Origin: Casuarius casuarius | Lineage: Eukaryota; Chordata; Aves; Casuariiformes; Casuariidae | Assembly: GCA_003342895.1 (NCBI GenBank) | Contig: PTFA01000112.1 | Location: 921,052 to 985,051, forward strand | Direction: 5' to 3' | Length of the DNA stretch: 64,000 nucleotides | In this document: positions 61,261 through 64,000 of the stretch, in pieces | How the letters are laid out: each line of letters begins with the position of its first letter | How positions within the stretch are numbered: the stretch's first letter is position 1 | Notes under the pieces: generated by a model | Told to the model about the DNA's origin: nothing | The model's input: only the letters and a program-made list of their open reading frames with translations | Databases searched by the model: none | Translations under genes and position numbers: made by a program

Positions 61261-64000
61261 CATGCGTGAGGAGGGGAGAAGCATATCCGAGCGTAAACCC
61301 TGTGGTTTTGTGGGTTTTTTTCCGTCCTATAATCTTAAGGTTATAGACTGTTTTATTCGCACTTTTATATGTTAAAGCAAGGCATGCATTACTTTTTAGA
61401 CGTGGACAGGCCTCTCTGTGCTGCTGGGGTCTGGCCACCGTCATTCAGCTGGAGATGCAGAGTGTGGAGGGCAGCAGGAAGTTCTTTATCCGTTTGGCAT
61501 TCCTCAGATGCTTTTAAAAGTGCAACACCAAGCGTAACCAAGCGCTAGTTGCAAGGGACAAGGGGATGCAGAAGGAGAAATGCAAAGTCTACAGCTACGC
61601 CAAACCACTTAGAATCGATTGGGCAGCAGATGCAACAAGCACTTCGGATTTTTTCTTAGGTTATCATTTGCATGCAAGATACAGCCAACATGGTATTATG
61701 GGACTTAAGCATGATATAAAAACGATTTTAAAAAACTAACTAGCTGCACTATGCTATGCCTTGCATGAAATCAAAGAATTCTGTTTTCTTAAATTCCTGC
61801 ACTTGTGCTTTTAACATGTGCACAACTATAGTTAAGCTTTGTGGCCCTGAGGTAGAGTTGCTTATTTTCTGATGAGTGATCATGGCTAAAACATTTAGCT
61901 TTTTCACTTATAAAAAGCTTTTTTTTTTTTATTATTTGTAGGACTGCTGTGTGGTATTTTTCTGTGATACAGCAATTCTGGGAAAATGTTGCTGAAATCT
62001 GCTTGTGTAGGAAGTGCAAAAACTGATAGTTGATGTGGGTTGTATCACTGCCTCCATTGTGCTTTTTCAGTGACTGTATTCATTGAAATGATGGTAAGAA
62101 AGCAGGTTGTCTGAAGTAACATGTTAACACTGAAATGGAAATTTAGAATCAGAACTCCAAGTTCATATACTTATTTTTTTAGACCTTTCTCTTTCCTTTA
62201 AAGAACAGCATTTATACATAGTTCTTCCCTGTCACATCCTTACTTTTGGCCTCCCTTTGCTGGGTGTGTGCATGCTGTTAAGTCACAGAAGTGTAATATA
62301 CTGCATTTTCAATGTAAAAGTTGCCACAGGGCTTATCTTAACATCAGGAGGGCTTTTAAAGACATTGAAATGAAAAGCACTGCATTCCCATTGATAAAGA
62401 CAGCAGTCTACATTGTGTGTCAATGCTTCAAACACATTATCAAAAATAAAAATCTGTAAAATTTATGAACACTGAGTACAAATTCTAAGATAAAGCAGGT
62501 GGTAAACACTTAAGTTGGTCTGTGTGTGAGTGCTGTAGCTGGATTTCTTGTGTTTGTTGTTACATTCTGAATTCTGGGTTGGTGAAAGTGCCATGCTCAG
62601 TTTTGTCAAGCAGGGCAATGCAGAGATATTACACTGTTAATGTGTAGAAGAGGATTCTTTCAGCTGGTAACAACTGTTTCTGATAGAAGAAAATGAAATC
62701 ACCCCCAGCCTTTGGTATGGATGGAGTCAGTGCTTCTCATTAAGAATTCCTGCGATGGGGTTTCTAACCAGAGCGGTAGAGATGTGCTCCATACAAAGCA
62801 TGATGCAGGGAACAAGCTCTGCTGGACCCGCTGTTGTTTGATGGAATTGAGGGATTCACAGAACATTGCTAATGTTCTATGTGCTAATGAGCTACAAAAA
62901 ATAGCCTTGAATTAACTGCCTTGTTATTTAATATGCCCATTTCCAGTTCGGAATACAGTCAGATGTTTTTCCCCCCCCACCGGACTTCCATACTTCTTGG
63001 TGCACAAGACGCTTTAAGACGCTCTAAATTTTTGGTTTTTTAATTTCATGCCTGAATACTTGAATCGATGCTTATTTCTTAGGGTTTTGCGACAACTGAG
63101 AAATCAGGCTGTGGTATTTTGTTGAGATATTCTTGTTTTCGCTGTTATCTGCTTTACGTCTGGAAATGTGACTCCACAGAGCTGGTGATGTTGAGGCCAG
63201 TTCCAGCACTCAGAAACCTACTTACTTGTCTGTTTCCTTTTGTAGTTGCTTTTTCAGTTATTGTGCACTTAAGAAAGAGTCAAAGCTGTGTAAAATCGGA
63301 TGAAAAGAAAGATGACATTTCAGGAGGACTAATCTGCTTGTAGAGATAGTTGTTGCAGTCACTCTGAAGTGATTGTTTTATAATATTATTTAATATCTTT
63401 ATATGAAAACACTCTGCCCATTTTTCACAGAACTTTCTTTGTGCTAGTTACTATTAAGAAACTTCCAGACTGCCTGTTCCTAATGGTTTACTACTTGCCT
63501 GACAAGAACAAAGGAAATGACCTGTTTTCCTTCCCTTCTCTTTCTCTCTCTGTGGAATACTTTTTCCTAGCAGGAGATGGTAGGATGGCATGTTCCAGGG
63601 CTCTGTATTCGTAGAGGAGGTTACTGCAACTGAAGCTAGTGCTTATGTGGTCTCTTAAACTGTAGAAGAGCTCAATATTTAGGACAAGAATCCAGTGAGA
63701 TCCAGAAGTAAATTTAATTAAGGTATCCACAGTCCAGAATTTGAATTTGTCGAACATTCCTATACCATAGCTTAACTGTCTCTTTTCTGCTGGATGTGCA
63801 GAAATGTGGGCTATAATGATTTACATAGTTTGACTGCTAATGCACTTGTTAATGCAGTTGCATTTTTATCTACTCCTTTCTTTCTGAAATGTTTCATACA
63901 TGCCGCTTTGCTCATCTCCTGATGATTGAGATGATCCTTGAAAATCTAAGGGAAATAGAACAGCTATGACTTGGTCTGTTTCCTCCCTGCCCCGATTTTA
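61260..64000. other. Probable first intron of the downstream gene
   Basis: AT-rich sequence after the CpG island, with no recognisable exon. Longest reading frames are under 90 codons. Confidence 0.4.

Overview
The window is vertebrate nuclear DNA, most likely from a bird. The reasons are compact introns (UFD1 spans about 7.5 kb and CDC45 about 12.3 kb between start and stop), very few interspersed repeats, one old CR1-type LINE remnant, and AT-rich intergenic DNA broken by GC-rich CpG islands at promoters. Gene content and order match the human 22q11.2 (DiGeorge/velocardiofacial) interval: MRPL40 (+), C22orf39 (-), UFD1 (-), CDC45 (+), CLDN5 (-), then a CpG-island first exon that by synteny is probably SEPTIN5 (+). 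The species cannot be fixed from the sequence alone.

Layout. 1-2.6 kb: MRPL40, entered inside its first exon, with three further exons and a poly(A) signal. 3.0-4.8 kb: C22orf39, three exons, tail to tail with MRPL40, with a CpG-island promoter at 4.8-5.4 kb. 6.0-13.5 kb: UFD1, twelve coding exons that join into exactly 307 codons. 13.5-14.1 kb: a CpG-rich bidirectional promoter with seven CCAAT boxes and an E2F/CDE-CHR-like site. 14.1-26.9 kb: CDC45, eighteen coding exons that join into exactly 566 codons. 27-46 kb: a gene-poor stretch with a decayed reading frame near 27.4-27.8 kb, a CR1 remnant at 31.3-32.2 kb and paired poly-T tracts. 46.0-50.3 kb: CLDN5, a single-exon 216-aa claudin with a TATA-like box directly beside a 222-base assembly gap. 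50.3-60.2 kb: intergenic, with a short duplicated repeat. 60.2-61.3 kb: a CpG island with a candidate first exon, followed by intron-like sequence to the window end.

How the genes relate. UFD1 and CDC45 are divergent from one promoter. Their products meet biochemically: CDC45 is a subunit of the CMG replicative helicase, and the p97-UFD1-NPL4 unfoldase extracts ubiquitylated CMG at replication termination. Each gene also carries one intron with the hallmarks of the minor (U12) spliceosome: a GTATCCTT donor and a branch site close to the acceptor. MRPL40 is a mitochondrial ribosomal protein. C22orf39 encodes a small protein with a twin CX9C cysteine pattern. CLDN5 is the endothelial tight-junction claudin. 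No undescribed multi-gene system was found. The strongest observations are the two U12-type introns in a functionally linked divergent pair, the promoter architecture, the unidentified decayed reading frame at 27.4-27.8 kb and an uncharacterised duplicated repeat at 55.4/57.8 kb.
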